64,000 nucleotides of DNA. Origin: UBA4421 sp028228615 (GTDB lineage Bacteria > Pseudomonadota > Gammaproteobacteria > Pseudomonadales > Azotimanducaceae). The notes below the pieces were generated by a model that saw nothing but the letters and a program-made list of their open reading frames with translations, searched no databases and was not told where the DNA came from. A program made the position numbers and the translations under genes. Of the stretch, positions 16,848-25,958 are shown piece by piece. The first letter of the stretch is position 1; each line of letters begins with the position of its first letter. The stretch lies in NCBI GenBank assembly GCA_028228615.1, contig JAOJBS010000007.1, positions 43,282 to 107,281 on the forward strand, read 5' to 3'.

Positions 16848-17579
16848 ATGGGACGATTGGACGGCAAGGTTGCTTTAATCACCGGAGGGGCGCGTGGCCA
16901 AGGTGCAGCGGAAGGCAAACTGTTTCGGGCTGAAGGTGCCGAAGTCTATCTGACAGATGTGTTAGTTGACGAGGGTCTTGAAACTGCCGCCGAAATTGGT
17001 GCCACGTTTATAGAACATGATGTGACTGATAGCGACGCTTGGAGCGCAATTGTTAAACGCATTGAAAACGAACATGCACATCTTGATGTGCTGATCAACA
17101 ATGCAGGTATTTTTCATATGATGGGTATGGCGGATACGGAGAGGGCGCTCTGGGATCGCACGATAGCAATTAATCAGACCGGCGTTTTTCTCGGTTTGCA
17201 GGCTGTCGCAGCTATTATGACACGCCAGAAATCAGGGTCAATTATCAACATCTCATCTATCGCCGGTTTACGCGGCGCTGGCGGCGCATTTGCTTACGGT
17301 GCCAGTAAGTGGGCGGTGCGCGGTATGACGAAAAGTGCCGCGCAAGAGTTGTCGCCGCATGGTATTCGTGTCAACTCGATACACCCCGGTATTATCGAAA
17401 CAGCGATGGTTGATGAATTTAGCCGCAAAGGAATCAATGAGAGCGTGCGTGATCAAATTCCCATGGGACACTATGCGGATGCTTCAGAGGTTGCCAATCT
17501 CGCGCTGTTCTTAGCCTCCGATGAAAGCACTTACTGCAGTGGCTCGGAATTTGTCGTTGACGGCGCCATGACCGCCTAA
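16848..17579 (+). CDS. Short-chain dehydrogenase/reductase
   Basis: Classical SDR, 243 residues. The cofactor motif is TGGARGQG (about residues 12-19), NNAG lies near 85-88, and the catalytic Ser (INISS) and YGASK (Tyr, Lys) follow in order. Acidic D after the second strand (YLTDVL) favours NAD over NADP. It resembles the 3-alpha/20-beta-hydroxysteroid dehydrogenase branch, but SDR substrates cannot be read from sequence. It follows egtD by 175 bases on the same strand. It could oxidise an alcohol made by the dioxygenase, or be unrelated. A good ribosome site (AAGGGG) precedes ATG 16848. Confidence 0.88.
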   Translation: MGRLDGKVALITGGARGQGAAEGKLFRAEGAEVYLTDVLVDEGLETAAEIGATFIEHDVTDSDAWSAIVKRIENEHAHLDVLINNAGIFHMMGMADTERALWDRTIAINQTGVFLGLQAVAAIMTRQKSGSIINISSIAGLRGAGGAFAYGASKWAVRGMTKSAAQELSPHGIRVNSIHPGIIETAMVDEFSRKGINESVRDQIPMGHYADASEVANLALFLASDESTYCSGSEFVVDGAMTA

Positions 17580-17604
17580 AAAAACAAAGTAAGGAGCGCA
17601 CGTC

Positions 17605-17697
17605 ATAAATCAGCTCATAGATGCGGCGCTCATCTGTGTAGCCGGAATAATCATTTCGGCCGTTGCTTTGTATTTCTTGGACCGTAGATTTGTCTGA
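17605..17697 (+). CDS. Possible 30-residue single-span membrane protein with ATA start
   Basis: A strong AAGGAG (17591-17596) stands eight bases before ATA AAT CAG..., which stays open for 30 codons to TGA. The translation INQLIDAALICVAGIIISAV followed by ALYFLDRRFV is one hydrophobic span with a C-terminal positive patch. An in-frame stop at 17590 excludes any ATG/GTG/TTG start upstream. Initiation at ATA is rare, so this is only a candidate. If real, it would be a small inner-membrane protein right after the SDR gene. Confidence 0.3.
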   Translation: MNQLIDAALICVAGIIISAVALYFLDRRFV

Positions 17698-18115
17698 TGA
17701 TCATAGCCATCCTACGAGCTATGGTTGGCGAGGGGACTAGATAAGAGGTGATTGTCTTTGAGGTTACATACACCGTTTTACGTACTGGTTACGGCAGTGG
17801 GCAACAGTCGTCAATCGTTGTTATTTAAAAAGTAACGATTTATCTAATTTAACATAATATAGATTATGCGCATTTTGTTTGGTGATTGTGGCGGTGTAAT
17901 AAAGCGCTAGTTGTTCCTTTGCAATAATATCCAGTATACCCCTTGTACCTGTGTATTCAGGTCCCGCATGTCGGTTACACTAAGAAATTCGTAAACTAAA
18001 AGATTACAATTTTATCATTTAACTTTACGTGAATTGCATTTTCAGTTTTATACCTCGGGCGCGATAACTTGGATTGTTTGGGTTAGGTCGAACGAGTTTT
18101 TTGGAGGAACCATTA
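17698..18115. other. AT-rich gap before the response-regulator gene
   Basis: About 420 bases with no supported gene, repeat or terminator. The AT-rich part at 17820-18060 probably carries the promoter of the response regulator at 18116. Confidence 0.5.
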
Positions 18116-18487
18116 GTGACCAAAATTCTTATTGTAGAAGACAACGAGCTGAATCGAGATATGTTGTCGCGCAGGCTTATCCGCAAAGGCTACGAAATTG
18201 AGATGGCTGTAGACGGCGCTTTGGGCGTTGAAGCTATGAAAAGCTTTATGCCAGATGTCGTACTAATGGACATTGGTTTACCAGTAATGGACGGCTGGGA
18301 GGCAACATCAACAGCTAAAGCTACAGATTCCATCAAGCATATTCCAATTATTGCGCTTACAGCGCATGCATTAGAGGAAGATCGTCTCAAGGCGCTGGAA
18401 GCTGGTGCGGACGATTTTGATACCAAACCAGTGGATTTGAAGCGTTTGTTGCAGAAGATTGAGCAATGGGCTCCGTCAGAGGGTTAA
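18116..18487 (+). CDS. Single-domain (CheY-like) response regulator
   Basis: Stand-alone receiver, 123 residues from GTG 18116. GGAGG at 18103-18107 sits eight bases before that GTG; an open extension to 18074 would ignore it. Receiver residues are E8-D9 (ILIVEDNEL), phospho-acceptor D52 (LMDIGLPVMDG), T in ALTAHA and K in DTKPVD. With no output domain it must act by protein contact or phosphotransfer. The hybrid kinase at 18624 converges on it 136 bases away, and that kinase or the H-box protein at 24339 are natural partners (inference). Confidence 0.9.
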   Translation: MTKILIVEDNELNRDMLSRRLIRKGYEIEMAVDGALGVEAMKSFMPDVVLMDIGLPVMDGWEATSTAKATDSIKHIPIIALTAHALEEDRLKALEAGADDFDTKPVDLKRLLQKIEQWAPSEG

Positions 18488-18623
18488 AAATTTGTTTAAT
18501 AACAGCTCTAAACGCCAGCTCTAAAGAAGATGAACGGCGCCACCACGCATAGATATGGCGTCCTGACAAAGCGCTTACCGCCGGATAGAACCGCAGGGGT
18601 CCTACACCCCCCTTGCCAGAAAC

Positions 18624-21611
18624 TCAGGCTATTTGCGCTGAAAGCGTCTGTAGTCGTTTCTCTAACCCAGAATCGTTCTTATCTAAAATTCCAAGTCCCA
18701 TACCCTCTAAAGTCCCTCGCAGAGTGTCATCAAGATCCATGCCTGAGAAGACTATGATTTGTGGTGGGTTGTTCATTTGCAGCGCATTGAAATGGGTTAA
18801 GAACTCGAAGCCATCCATCACCGGCATAGATAAATCCAGAATGATTAGGCTTACGCCCTCCTCTAATTTGTCTAAACCCTGCTGTCCGTTTTCCGCAAAT
18901 GTCACAGAGAAACCATCTTTTTCTAGCAATCTAGAGACCAAATCTCTGGCCTCTGGGTCATCGTCTATGACGAGGGCCGATAACCCCTGCGTATTGTCGC
19001 CATACAAGCTGTGTATTTGATCAAGCAGCAATTGTCGGTCAATAGGTTTTGTCATGTGCGCAGCGGCGCCCAGCGCCTCAGCTTGCCGGTCGTCTTCCAA
19101 CATACTGATAATAATGACCGGTAAATCTCGTAGCGTCGGATCGTTTTTGATTTCTGAGAGTACTGACCACCCGTCTCTACCTGGCATTTGGATATCCAAA
19201 AGAATTGCATCTGGCCGATGTTCGCGCAGCAGCTTAATGCCCTGATCGCCGTTCTCTGCAAACATCATTGAGAATTCGTCACCGAAATTGCGTTTCACCA
19301 GCTCGTGGACGTTTTTATCGTCATCAATAACTAAGACCTTTTTACTACCAGGTTTAGCGTCATCCCATGCTTGCGCGGGCTCGCTGGTTTGAATATCTTC
19401 TTCTACAGTGTCCGCAAGTTCTTTGACGTGCTTGGGCACTCTGAGTTGGAATGTAGAGCCTTTACCAACCGTACTTTCTACAGAGACAGACCCGCCCATC
19501 ATTTCTACTAGTTGCTTGGTAATGCTCAAACCAAGACCCGTACCGCCGAATTTTGCGGTCGTGTTGCCTTCTGCCTGCGTGAATTCTTTGAATACCTTAT
19601 CCAACTGCTCAGGCGACATGCCTATGCCAGTATCCGATACTTCGAAACTCAACCATTCTTCGCCGGAGACCAATACGTTTTGCGCAGTTAGTGAAACCAC
19701 ACCGTTCTCGCTGAACTTACAGCCGTTGCTCATTAAATTGAGTAGGCACTGTCGCAGTCTGGTTTCATCGCCATAGACACTGCCTTCAACTGAAGAATTT
19801 ATCACCAGTTGGTTATTGTTTTTTGCCGCCAGCGGCTCGCCAACACTTTGCATGACTGACATCACGCTGGAAATTTCAAACTCACTTAAGAACAGTTCTA
19901 GCTTGCCGGCTTCAATTTTCGACAAATCTAAAATGTCATTAATCAGACCAAGTAAGTGCTTGCCTGAGTCGTTAATTTTACTCAGATCATCCTGCATGCT
20001 GTCGAGGCCTTCATCCTCGGCTTCTTCTGCCAACAATTCGCTATAGCCAATGATGGCATTTAGCGGAGTGCGTAACTCATGGCTCATATTGGCAAGGAAT
20101 TTGCTCTTTGCAAGGTTGGCCTCCCCGGCTTCGTCACGGGCCGTCTCAAGTTCGTTGGTTCTTGCTTCTATTAATGCAACTACTTGGTCTGACATACGCT
20201 CGAAAGCAATGGTGATCAGTTCGTTTTCTTCAATTTCCGCCCCGCTTGGATTGGACGACTGAGAGAACATGCCTCTAATTTTTTCGATGTCTTTAACGAT
20301 CAGCGCGCGCGCGTCTCCATCAAGTTGGGTTGCCAAATTTTCCATCTTGCTGATGATTATTGAATTGGTCTTCTTGCGTGTTTGCGCCTGTTTTTTGTGT
20401 ATGTCATCAATCTCGTGGAGTTTATCTTTATATGCGCGCAGTGCTGATACTAACTCTCCTATTTCGTCATTATCACTGGCAAGGAACGAGTTTTGGCGGC
20501 GGATTTCGACATCACTATTACCTTCGGTTAAAGATTTAAGAACAAATATTGCGCTACCTAAACCCGACAACAAGGAACGCTGAGCAAAAAACACGATGAG
20601 GAAAATCAAGGTAATTACAGCTAGCGTAATTGCAATCATTTGATAGGTGTAAGTGTTTTTTTGATTTATCAGAGCGGTTATATCATTGGTTAGGGCAAGC
20701 CAAAGAGTAGATTCTACTGCCTCATCGTTGAGTGGCAGTTTGACGAAACTAGATTTGGTTTGTTGCAGAATACCAAACAGTTTATCTGGGTTTAGATCTA
20801 TAAATTCTCTAGAGGCGAGACTGGTCGCGTCGGTACTCGGAATATCATTGGTAAGGTCAATGACAGAGACATCTAGGTTGAATTCTTCGCCGAAACGCTT
20901 CACCACAGGGGGTAATGGCGCCGCAACGATGAGAATAAATTTGACCTCGGATCCCACCATAATTGGCGATGCGGTAATCAAGTTGTATTCTGAACTGGTC
21001 GTTGATTTCTGCCTCATGTAGCCTGACCAAGTTGTGCCAGTTCGCACGATTTCGTCGTACAGCTGTATACGAGAACCTACGCCCTCGAAAGATGCTTGAA
21101 ATTTTGCCGAGCATGGATCATAGGCTCTTGCGAAAAGTGATTTTTTACAAATGATTTGCTCAAAGTCTGACGCTTGCGTTACTGAATAAAAAAGTACTTT
21201 GCCCCTTTGTAATGGCGCTCCGAAGAACCTTCTAAGTAGACCATTAGCCTGACGTGAAGCCCCCTTCTCCTCAATAATCCCTTTGATAACCGGGTTGGCA
21301 ATGCTATCTATACCAGCGGTCGAGTAGTCTACATCGCTTGAATAGATGGGTACTGAGGTGCTGGACGCCAGTGGATCTGCATTTTCGGCGCGCCAGAAAG
21401 ATTGGTTTTTCCCCTGGGATCCATATTTATCTAGCTCCAACAGTTCTGCAGATTCAAGCCTTTGCCAAGAATCTGAGTAGATTTGCCATCTTAGCTCTGA
21501 GTCTGCTTGCATTTGCGCAGCTTCCCGCTGGGCACTCACAACCCAAACGGTAATAGCCGTTAAGGCGCTACCAAGTAGCGAAATTATGAGTAGTAGAGTT
21601 CTGATCTGCAT
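18624..21611 (-). CDS. Hybrid sensor histidine kinase with two receivers
   Basis: 995-residue membrane kinase. TM1 lies at about 5-25, a large periplasmic sensor at 30-325, TM2 at 325-347, then HAMP-like and coiled-coil regions. The H-box FLANMSHELRTPLN holds phospho-acceptor H511. The HATPase has its N box (LLNLMSNGCKFSENG) and G boxes (DTGIGM, GGTGLGL). Receiver 1 has D806 (LLDIQMPG) and receiver 2 has D926 (ILDLSMPVMDG). Two tandem receivers and no Hpt domain suggest passing phosphate to a separate protein. Last gene of a four-gene minus-strand block with the cyclase and two serine hydrolases; the gap to the hydrolase before it is 34 bases. Confidence 0.92.
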   Translation of the reverse strand: MQIRTLLLIISLLGSALTAITVWVVSAQREAAQMQADSELRWQIYSDSWQRLESAELLELDKYGSQGKNQSFWRAENADPLASSTSVPIYSSDVDYSTAGIDSIANPVIKGIIEEKGASRQANGLLRRFFGAPLQRGKVLFYSVTQASDFEQIICKKSLFARAYDPCSAKFQASFEGVGSRIQLYDEIVRTGTTWSGYMRQKSTTSSEYNLITASPIMVGSEVKFILIVAAPLPPVVKRFGEEFNLDVSVIDLTNDIPSTDATSLASREFIDLNPDKLFGILQQTKSSFVKLPLNDEAVESTLWLALTNDITALINQKNTYTYQMIAITLAVITLIFLIVFFAQRSLLSGLGSAIFVLKSLTEGNSDVEIRRQNSFLASDNDEIGELVSALRAYKDKLHEIDDIHKKQAQTRKKTNSIIISKMENLATQLDGDARALIVKDIEKIRGMFSQSSNPSGAEIEENELITIAFERMSDQVVALIEARTNELETARDEAGEANLAKSKFLANMSHELRTPLNAIIGYSELLAEEAEDEGLDSMQDDLSKINDSGKHLLGLINDILDLSKIEAGKLELFLSEFEISSVMSVMQSVGEPLAAKNNNQLVINSSVEGSVYGDETRLRQCLLNLMSNGCKFSENGVVSLTAQNVLVSGEEWLSFEVSDTGIGMSPEQLDKVFKEFTQAEGNTTAKFGGTGLGLSITKQLVEMMGGSVSVESTVGKGSTFQLRVPKHVKELADTVEEDIQTSEPAQAWDDAKPGSKKVLVIDDDKNVHELVKRNFGDEFSMMFAENGDQGIKLLREHRPDAILLDIQMPGRDGWSVLSEIKNDPTLRDLPVIIISMLEDDRQAEALGAAAHMTKPIDRQLLLDQIHSLYGDNTQGLSALVIDDDPEARDLVSRLLEKDGFSVTFAENGQQGLDKLEEGVSLIILDLSMPVMDGFEFLTHFNALQMNNPPQIIVFSGMDLDDTLRGTLEGMGLGILDKNDSGLEKRLQTLSAQIA

Positions 21612-21645
21612 GACTTTTAGGCCTACATTGTCGGTATTGTGGAAA

Positions 21646-22935
21646 TCAGTGGCCTAAATTTTCTGCTATCTCGGGGAGCAAAAATTGATCACTGTTGAAT
21701 AATTGGCTGACGAAAATACCACCTTCAGATTTATCCGCGTTTAGCCAAAAACCTGAGCCTGAAAACCCTGACCAATATAGATAGTCGTAGGTTGTCGTTT
21801 TTGCTAACGAGCCGCCGTCTTCTAGGTGGATTGCTAGTCCATAAGACAAACCATCTCTCTTCGCTCTAGGTAAACTTCTACTCAGAGGAGATTTGCCCAA
21901 ATCTTCACCCAGTTGGTGGGTGAAAAATGACTGCATTACAACTTTGTTCAAATAAGCATCGCCGCTTTGTAGCCGCATATCGTTGAGTAAAAACTGCAAA
22001 AATATTTGCATGTCTTCGACTGATGAGACCAGCCCGGTTCCGGCGCTAATACACCCGGGTTGTTCGCCTACTTTGGCGCCCTTTTCAGAAAACACACTCA
22101 GCGGTTGATACCTTTGATAGTCGCCCGGCACTGGATAGGTCTTTACCAAGGGTTGGTATAGTGGCAACAAGTTAACTCGCTCCTGGACCGGTACAGTGAA
22201 GAATGTATTTTTCATACCAAGTGGTACAAATAGCTCTTGCGTAATCAGTTGTTCAAATGGTTTTTCGGAAGCTACTTCTAGCACAGCTGCTAGAACGTCT
22301 GTTGCTACCGAATATTTAAATACGGTTCCTGGTTCATTTTGCAGTGGTACAGCCGCTAGCCTGTTGATCATTACATCAAGACTTTTTTGCTCTTTTCCGT
22401 GTAAGCAGCTCACACCAAAAATGTCATCTTTACGGTATTGATCCGCAATAGGCCCTAAACCCATTAGTTCAGTGTTCTGCGCGAAGCCTGCCGTATGCAG
22501 CAATAGGTCTCGAATGAGGATGTTGTTCTGGGTTATATTTGCACTTTTACGGTCATCAGTGATTACACTAACTTGTGCCAATTGAGGTAAGTACATCGCA
22601 ACAGGATCGTCTAGTTTGATGCGCCCTGAATTCACCATCTTTAGCGCCAATAAATTGGTCAAAGGCTTGGACAGAGACAGCATCGCAAACAAGGATTCGG
22701 GCTGAGGCTCGGTAACTTCGACTAGGCCGTCGACATAGGCTTTCGACCTATAGGAACTGACGCCCTTAGAATTTACAGTGGAAAGCTGGTAATGAGGTAG
22801 AAAACCTCTTTCTACCAGACGGTCCAGCTTCGCCAGAATCTCACTTTCTGACGCGTTAGCTAAGGTTACCGAAACGCTACTAAACAGTGTAATTAGTGCT
22901 AGAGCTATGGCTCTAACCGATGTGAGAAACTTCAC
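21646..22935 (-). CDS. Exported beta-lactamase-fold serine hydrolase A
   Basis: Class C/esterase-like serine hydrolase, 429 residues, with an N-terminal signal peptide (SVRAIALALITLFSSVSVTLANA). The SxxK motif is in MLSLSKPLTN and the Y-x-x motif in FKYSVATD (YSV rather than YSN). Such proteins are esterases, peptidases or transpeptidase relatives as often as beta-lactamases, and I would not call resistance. It starts four bases inside the end of hydrolase B and precedes the hybrid kinase, so it is probably co-expressed with the signalling proteins. Periplasmic. Confidence 0.85.
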   Translation of the reverse strand: MKFLTSVRAIALALITLFSSVSVTLANASESEILAKLDRLVERGFLPHYQLSTVNSKGVSSYRSKAYVDGLVEVTEPQPESLFAMLSLSKPLTNLLALKMVNSGRIKLDDPVAMYLPQLAQVSVITDDRKSANITQNNILIRDLLLHTAGFAQNTELMGLGPIADQYRKDDIFGVSCLHGKEQKSLDVMINRLAAVPLQNEPGTVFKYSVATDVLAAVLEVASEKPFEQLITQELFVPLGMKNTFFTVPVQERVNLLPLYQPLVKTYPVPGDYQRYQPLSVFSEKGAKVGEQPGCISAGTGLVSSVEDMQIFLQFLLNDMRLQSGDAYLNKVVMQSFFTHQLGEDLGKSPLSRSLPRAKRDGLSYGLAIHLEDGGSLAKTTTYDYLYWSGFSGSGFWLNADKSEGGIFVSQLFNSDQFLLPEIAENLGH

Positions 22936-24254
22936 TTAGCCTGCGCCTGGTCGACTATTTCTTCAATTGTATTTGAAAAATTGTAGAGAGACGGTGCCAG
23001 TTGTGTTGCAAACACCCCGATCGTACCATTTTCAACGTCAACCCAGAAAAACGTATTCGCAGCGCCGCCCCAGAAAAAATAATCTACCGATTCGGAGTTA
23101 TCTTCCTCATTGACAACCATTTTGCGGCCAAAGCCTGCAGCAAACTTCATATAGCTTGAAGCATCGTCACCAAAGCCGCGCCTGAAAGCTTCTGGGAGCA
23201 TTTTAGTAGTTTGATCCTGAAGGTGTAAGGTTATAGAGTCTTCCGACAATATTCTTACGCCGTTAAGTTCGCCGCCGTTAGCAATCATGGCTAAGTATTT
23301 TGCGAAGTCATTGACGCTGGCAAATAAACCGCCGCCGCCACTGTCACAATTTGGTATGCGATTTCGTATGCCATTGTAAGGACTAGGAATAATCTTCCAG
23401 TCGATGTCGCTGTCGACATCTATAGTAGCTAATTGCGCAGCCGTTGCTGTGGTATAAATTTCAGACGTTGAGGCTAAACGATCTTCGGGAATTTCAAAAA
23501 AGGTGTCCTGCATATTCAGCGGCTGAAAAATGATTTCATTGAGATAGACGCCCAAACGTTTGCCCGTGACCTGTTCAATAATAGCGCCTAGTACATCTGT
23601 CGACAGTGAGTAATTCCAAGATTCTCCGGGGTGCGCAATCAAGGGTAACTGGGCGAGGAAGCGTACTTCCTCGTCGAGGGTCTGACGGCCTTCGGCATTG
23701 CACTGCATCACACCTAATTCGTCGTATTGTTCGGCAACGTCACCAACACCGGTTACTGTTGTCCAATAAGTGAGCCCTGAGGTATGTGATATCAGGTGGC
23801 GTAGAGTTATTTGAGTTTTTGCGGACTCAAGAGTGGTGTCGTAACTGCCACCTGGCGCAACCAACATATCTTCAAACTCAGGGAAAAACTTACTCAGTTT
23901 GTCGTCTAAAGAAAGTTTGCCTTCTTCAATCAATCGGATAATGGCCGTAGACACAATGGGCTTGGTCATGGATGCAAGCCAGTAAACAGTGTCTAGGTCG
24001 ACAGTTTGCCCGCTTCCGACTCCGACTTGGCCATTGACTGCTGCATAGACAAGGCTGTCTGGCGTATAAACGCCAACTGCATAGTTAGGGATTCTTCCAT
24101 CTAAGTAGAGCTCGTCGAATTTGACCTTAATCTCGTTTAGTTTCTCGCCGTCAAAGCCAGATTTTTCTGGTGAACTGGCCTCGAATTCAAATGCCATCGC
24201 CGATGCAGAAAGCATTGTTAACAAGCCAACAAAACCACAGAATTTAGCCTTCAT
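22932..24254 (-). CDS. Exported beta-lactamase-fold serine hydrolase B
   Basis: Paralogue-like neighbour of hydrolase A, 440 residues, with a signal peptide ending near SASAMA. It has SxxK in LASMTKPIVS and Y-S-L in WNYSLSTD. A late GGAANTFFWVD segment aligns with WSGFSGSGFWLN of hydrolase A, in the place of the KTG box. The two share the same motif order, so a tandem duplication followed by divergence is likely. Stop and start of the pair overlap by four bases. Substrate unknown. Confidence 0.86.
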   Translation of the reverse strand: MKAKFCGFVGLLTMLSASAMAFEFEASSPEKSGFDGEKLNEIKVKFDELYLDGRIPNYAVGVYTPDSLVYAAVNGQVGVGSGQTVDLDTVYWLASMTKPIVSTAIIRLIEEGKLSLDDKLSKFFPEFEDMLVAPGGSYDTTLESAKTQITLRHLISHTSGLTYWTTVTGVGDVAEQYDELGVMQCNAEGRQTLDEEVRFLAQLPLIAHPGESWNYSLSTDVLGAIIEQVTGKRLGVYLNEIIFQPLNMQDTFFEIPEDRLASTSEIYTTATAAQLATIDVDSDIDWKIIPSPYNGIRNRIPNCDSGGGGLFASVNDFAKYLAMIANGGELNGVRILSEDSITLHLQDQTTKMLPEAFRRGFGDDASSYMKFAAGFGRKMVVNEEDNSESVDYFFWGGAANTFFWVDVENGTIGVFATQLAPSLYNFSNTIEEIVDQAQAK

Positions 24255-24338
24255 AGTCCCTCTCCCAATAAATAAATTTTTATCCAGCGCTTACAAACAA
24301 AGCGTTGATCGTTATCTTTGCGTGGCGTGCCACAATTC

Positions 24339-25928
24339 TCATTGTACGACGAAGAATGTTTCCATACTTCCCTTGCCCTTTATCTCAAGCATACCGCGGC
24401 TTTCTAGGGCTACATGGCCTTTGATTAGCTCAGCGGTTATTGATGACACATGAATTTTGTTTGGTAAGCCGTAAGATTCCATGCGCCCTGCTGTATTTAC
24501 TGCATCACCCCATAGGTCATAGACAAATTTTTTCTTGCCGATAACGCCAGCTACCGCAGATCCTGAATGAACGCCAATACGCATTGAGATCTTGTGTCCC
24601 TGAAGCTCAGGTAACGAATTTACGAAACTCAACATTTTGGCGCCCATTCGTACGGTTTTGATTGCGTGATCTGGGTCAGGCGTAGGTACGCCGCAAGCGA
24701 TCATATAGTTGTCGCCAATGGTCTTTATTTTTTCTACGCCAATGTCCTCGCAGAAATCGTCAAACTGGGTGAAGATTTTGTTTAGCATTTCGACGATTTT
24801 TACTGCGCCAAGGGCCTGGGAAAGAGGGGTAAAACCGACAATGTCGCCGAATAAGATGCTGCAGTTATCGACAGAATCAGCAATAAGATATTCATCGGCC
24901 TTCATGCGCATAGCGATGGGTTGAGGCAGAATATTGAGTAGTAGTTCTTCGTTTTTTTGCTTCTCTGATTCAATTTTTGCTAGGTGTTCTTCCTCTCGGT
25001 CGAGCAAATATTTGCGATCAAGGGCCGAGTTTATGCGTGCGGCAAGAATCATAAAGTTGATGGGTTTGGTCACAAAGTCTTCTGCGCCAGATTCCAAGCA
25101 GCGATAAACGGTTTCTTGTTCATCTAAAGACGACACCACGATGACCGGAATATTGCGCTCTTTGAGCAACGCTTGGTTGCGCCCCAAAATTTCGTAGCCG
25201 CTTAAATCCGGCATCAATATGTCTAACAAAATTAGGTGTATGCCTAGATTGTCAGCAAGAATTTGCTCGGCTTCGCGACCTGAATTAGCCACAAAAACCG
25301 TATGTTGTGATGCTGTGAGCTTGCGCGCTAGGTACTCGGTGTTGGCTGGGTTGTCGTCTACTACGAGTACATTTGACGGGTACTTAGTTTCCAATAGATC
25401 AGGGGTTTCATCTAATGATTCAGAAAATTTTTCTACCAGTGCCACGTCGTCTTTGCTCAGCACTTCGTGACGTACCAAACTGTCTACGGAGTCGATGTCG
25501 CCACTTTGCAGGCTTTCAACATTGCCTTGCAGCACCGTTGCAGCTGTTTGAATGCGCGTAAAATCTTTCTCGAAATCTGCTAAGAATGCGCTTTCGCCGG
25601 AATTTTGGGCTGATGCTAATTCTTGATGAATTTTGCTTAGGTATTCATCTGTATAGCCCTTGAACCCAGAGGCTTGCACATTTATCTGGGAGAATAGGTC
25701 TTCTAAGGCAAAGTTGTGAGCGGCGAACATTTGGTCAATGTGCTGAACAATACTGTCGCCGCATTGATTGATGTTTTCTAGGGAGCTGCCTAGTGGGGGG
25801 TTATCTATTTCCTCGTCGTCCTCCAGCTCTTCAAGAAGAAGTTCTGAAAAGCCGCAGATGATATTTAGGTGAGTTTTAAGATTATGCCGGATCTTGCCGA
25901 TTAGCATATCGTTCAGTCTCTTACTCAA
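24339..25928 (-). CDS. H-box/receiver/adenylate cyclase fusion protein
   Basis: 529-residue soluble protein. It opens with KIRHNLKTHLNIICGFSELL, which looks like a histidine-kinase H-box helix (H15), but no HATPase domain follows. A receiver comes next (VLVVDDNPAN, D236 in LLDILMPD, K in VTKPIN), then a class III cyclase. Cyclase residues are metal-binding D362 (LFGDIVGFT), K and D in KIKTIGDNY, and DLWGDAVNTAGR with the transition-state Arg. Lys/Asp at the purine positions point to ATP, thus cAMP. The start is TTG 25928 with AGGG upstream; ATG 25907 is the alternative. First gene of the block, so it may receive phosphate from the hybrid kinase (inference). Confidence 0.88.
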   Translation of the reverse strand: MSKRLNDMLIGKIRHNLKTHLNIICGFSELLLEELEDDEEIDNPPLGSSLENINQCGDSIVQHIDQMFAAHNFALEDLFSQINVQASGFKGYTDEYLSKIHQELASAQNSGESAFLADFEKDFTRIQTAATVLQGNVESLQSGDIDSVDSLVRHEVLSKDDVALVEKFSESLDETPDLLETKYPSNVLVVDDNPANTEYLARKLTASQHTVFVANSGREAEQILADNLGIHLILLDILMPDLSGYEILGRNQALLKERNIPVIVVSSLDEQETVYRCLESGAEDFVTKPINFMILAARINSALDRKYLLDREEEHLAKIESEKQKNEELLLNILPQPIAMRMKADEYLIADSVDNCSILFGDIVGFTPLSQALGAVKIVEMLNKIFTQFDDFCEDIGVEKIKTIGDNYMIACGVPTPDPDHAIKTVRMGAKMLSFVNSLPELQGHKISMRIGVHSGSAVAGVIGKKKFVYDLWGDAVNTAGRMESYGLPNKIHVSSITAELIKGHVALESRGMLEIKGKGSMETFFVVQ

Positions 25929-25940
25929 GCCGCTGCCCTA

Positions 25941-25958
25941 TTATTATTATTATTATTA
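25941..25958. repeat. (TTA)6 microsatellite upstream of the cyclase start
   Basis: Six perfect TTA units, 12 bases upstream of the TTG start of the cyclase fusion gene (read TAA on its strand). Length changes here would alter the leader or promoter spacing but not the reading frame. Confidence 0.8.

Noticed and set aside
21646..24254. Antibiotic-resistance beta-lactamase pair
   Set aside because: Only SxxK and Y-S-x are seen, there is no KTG box in standard form, and the genes are locked into a signalling operon. Serine esterase/peptidase relatives are more likely.
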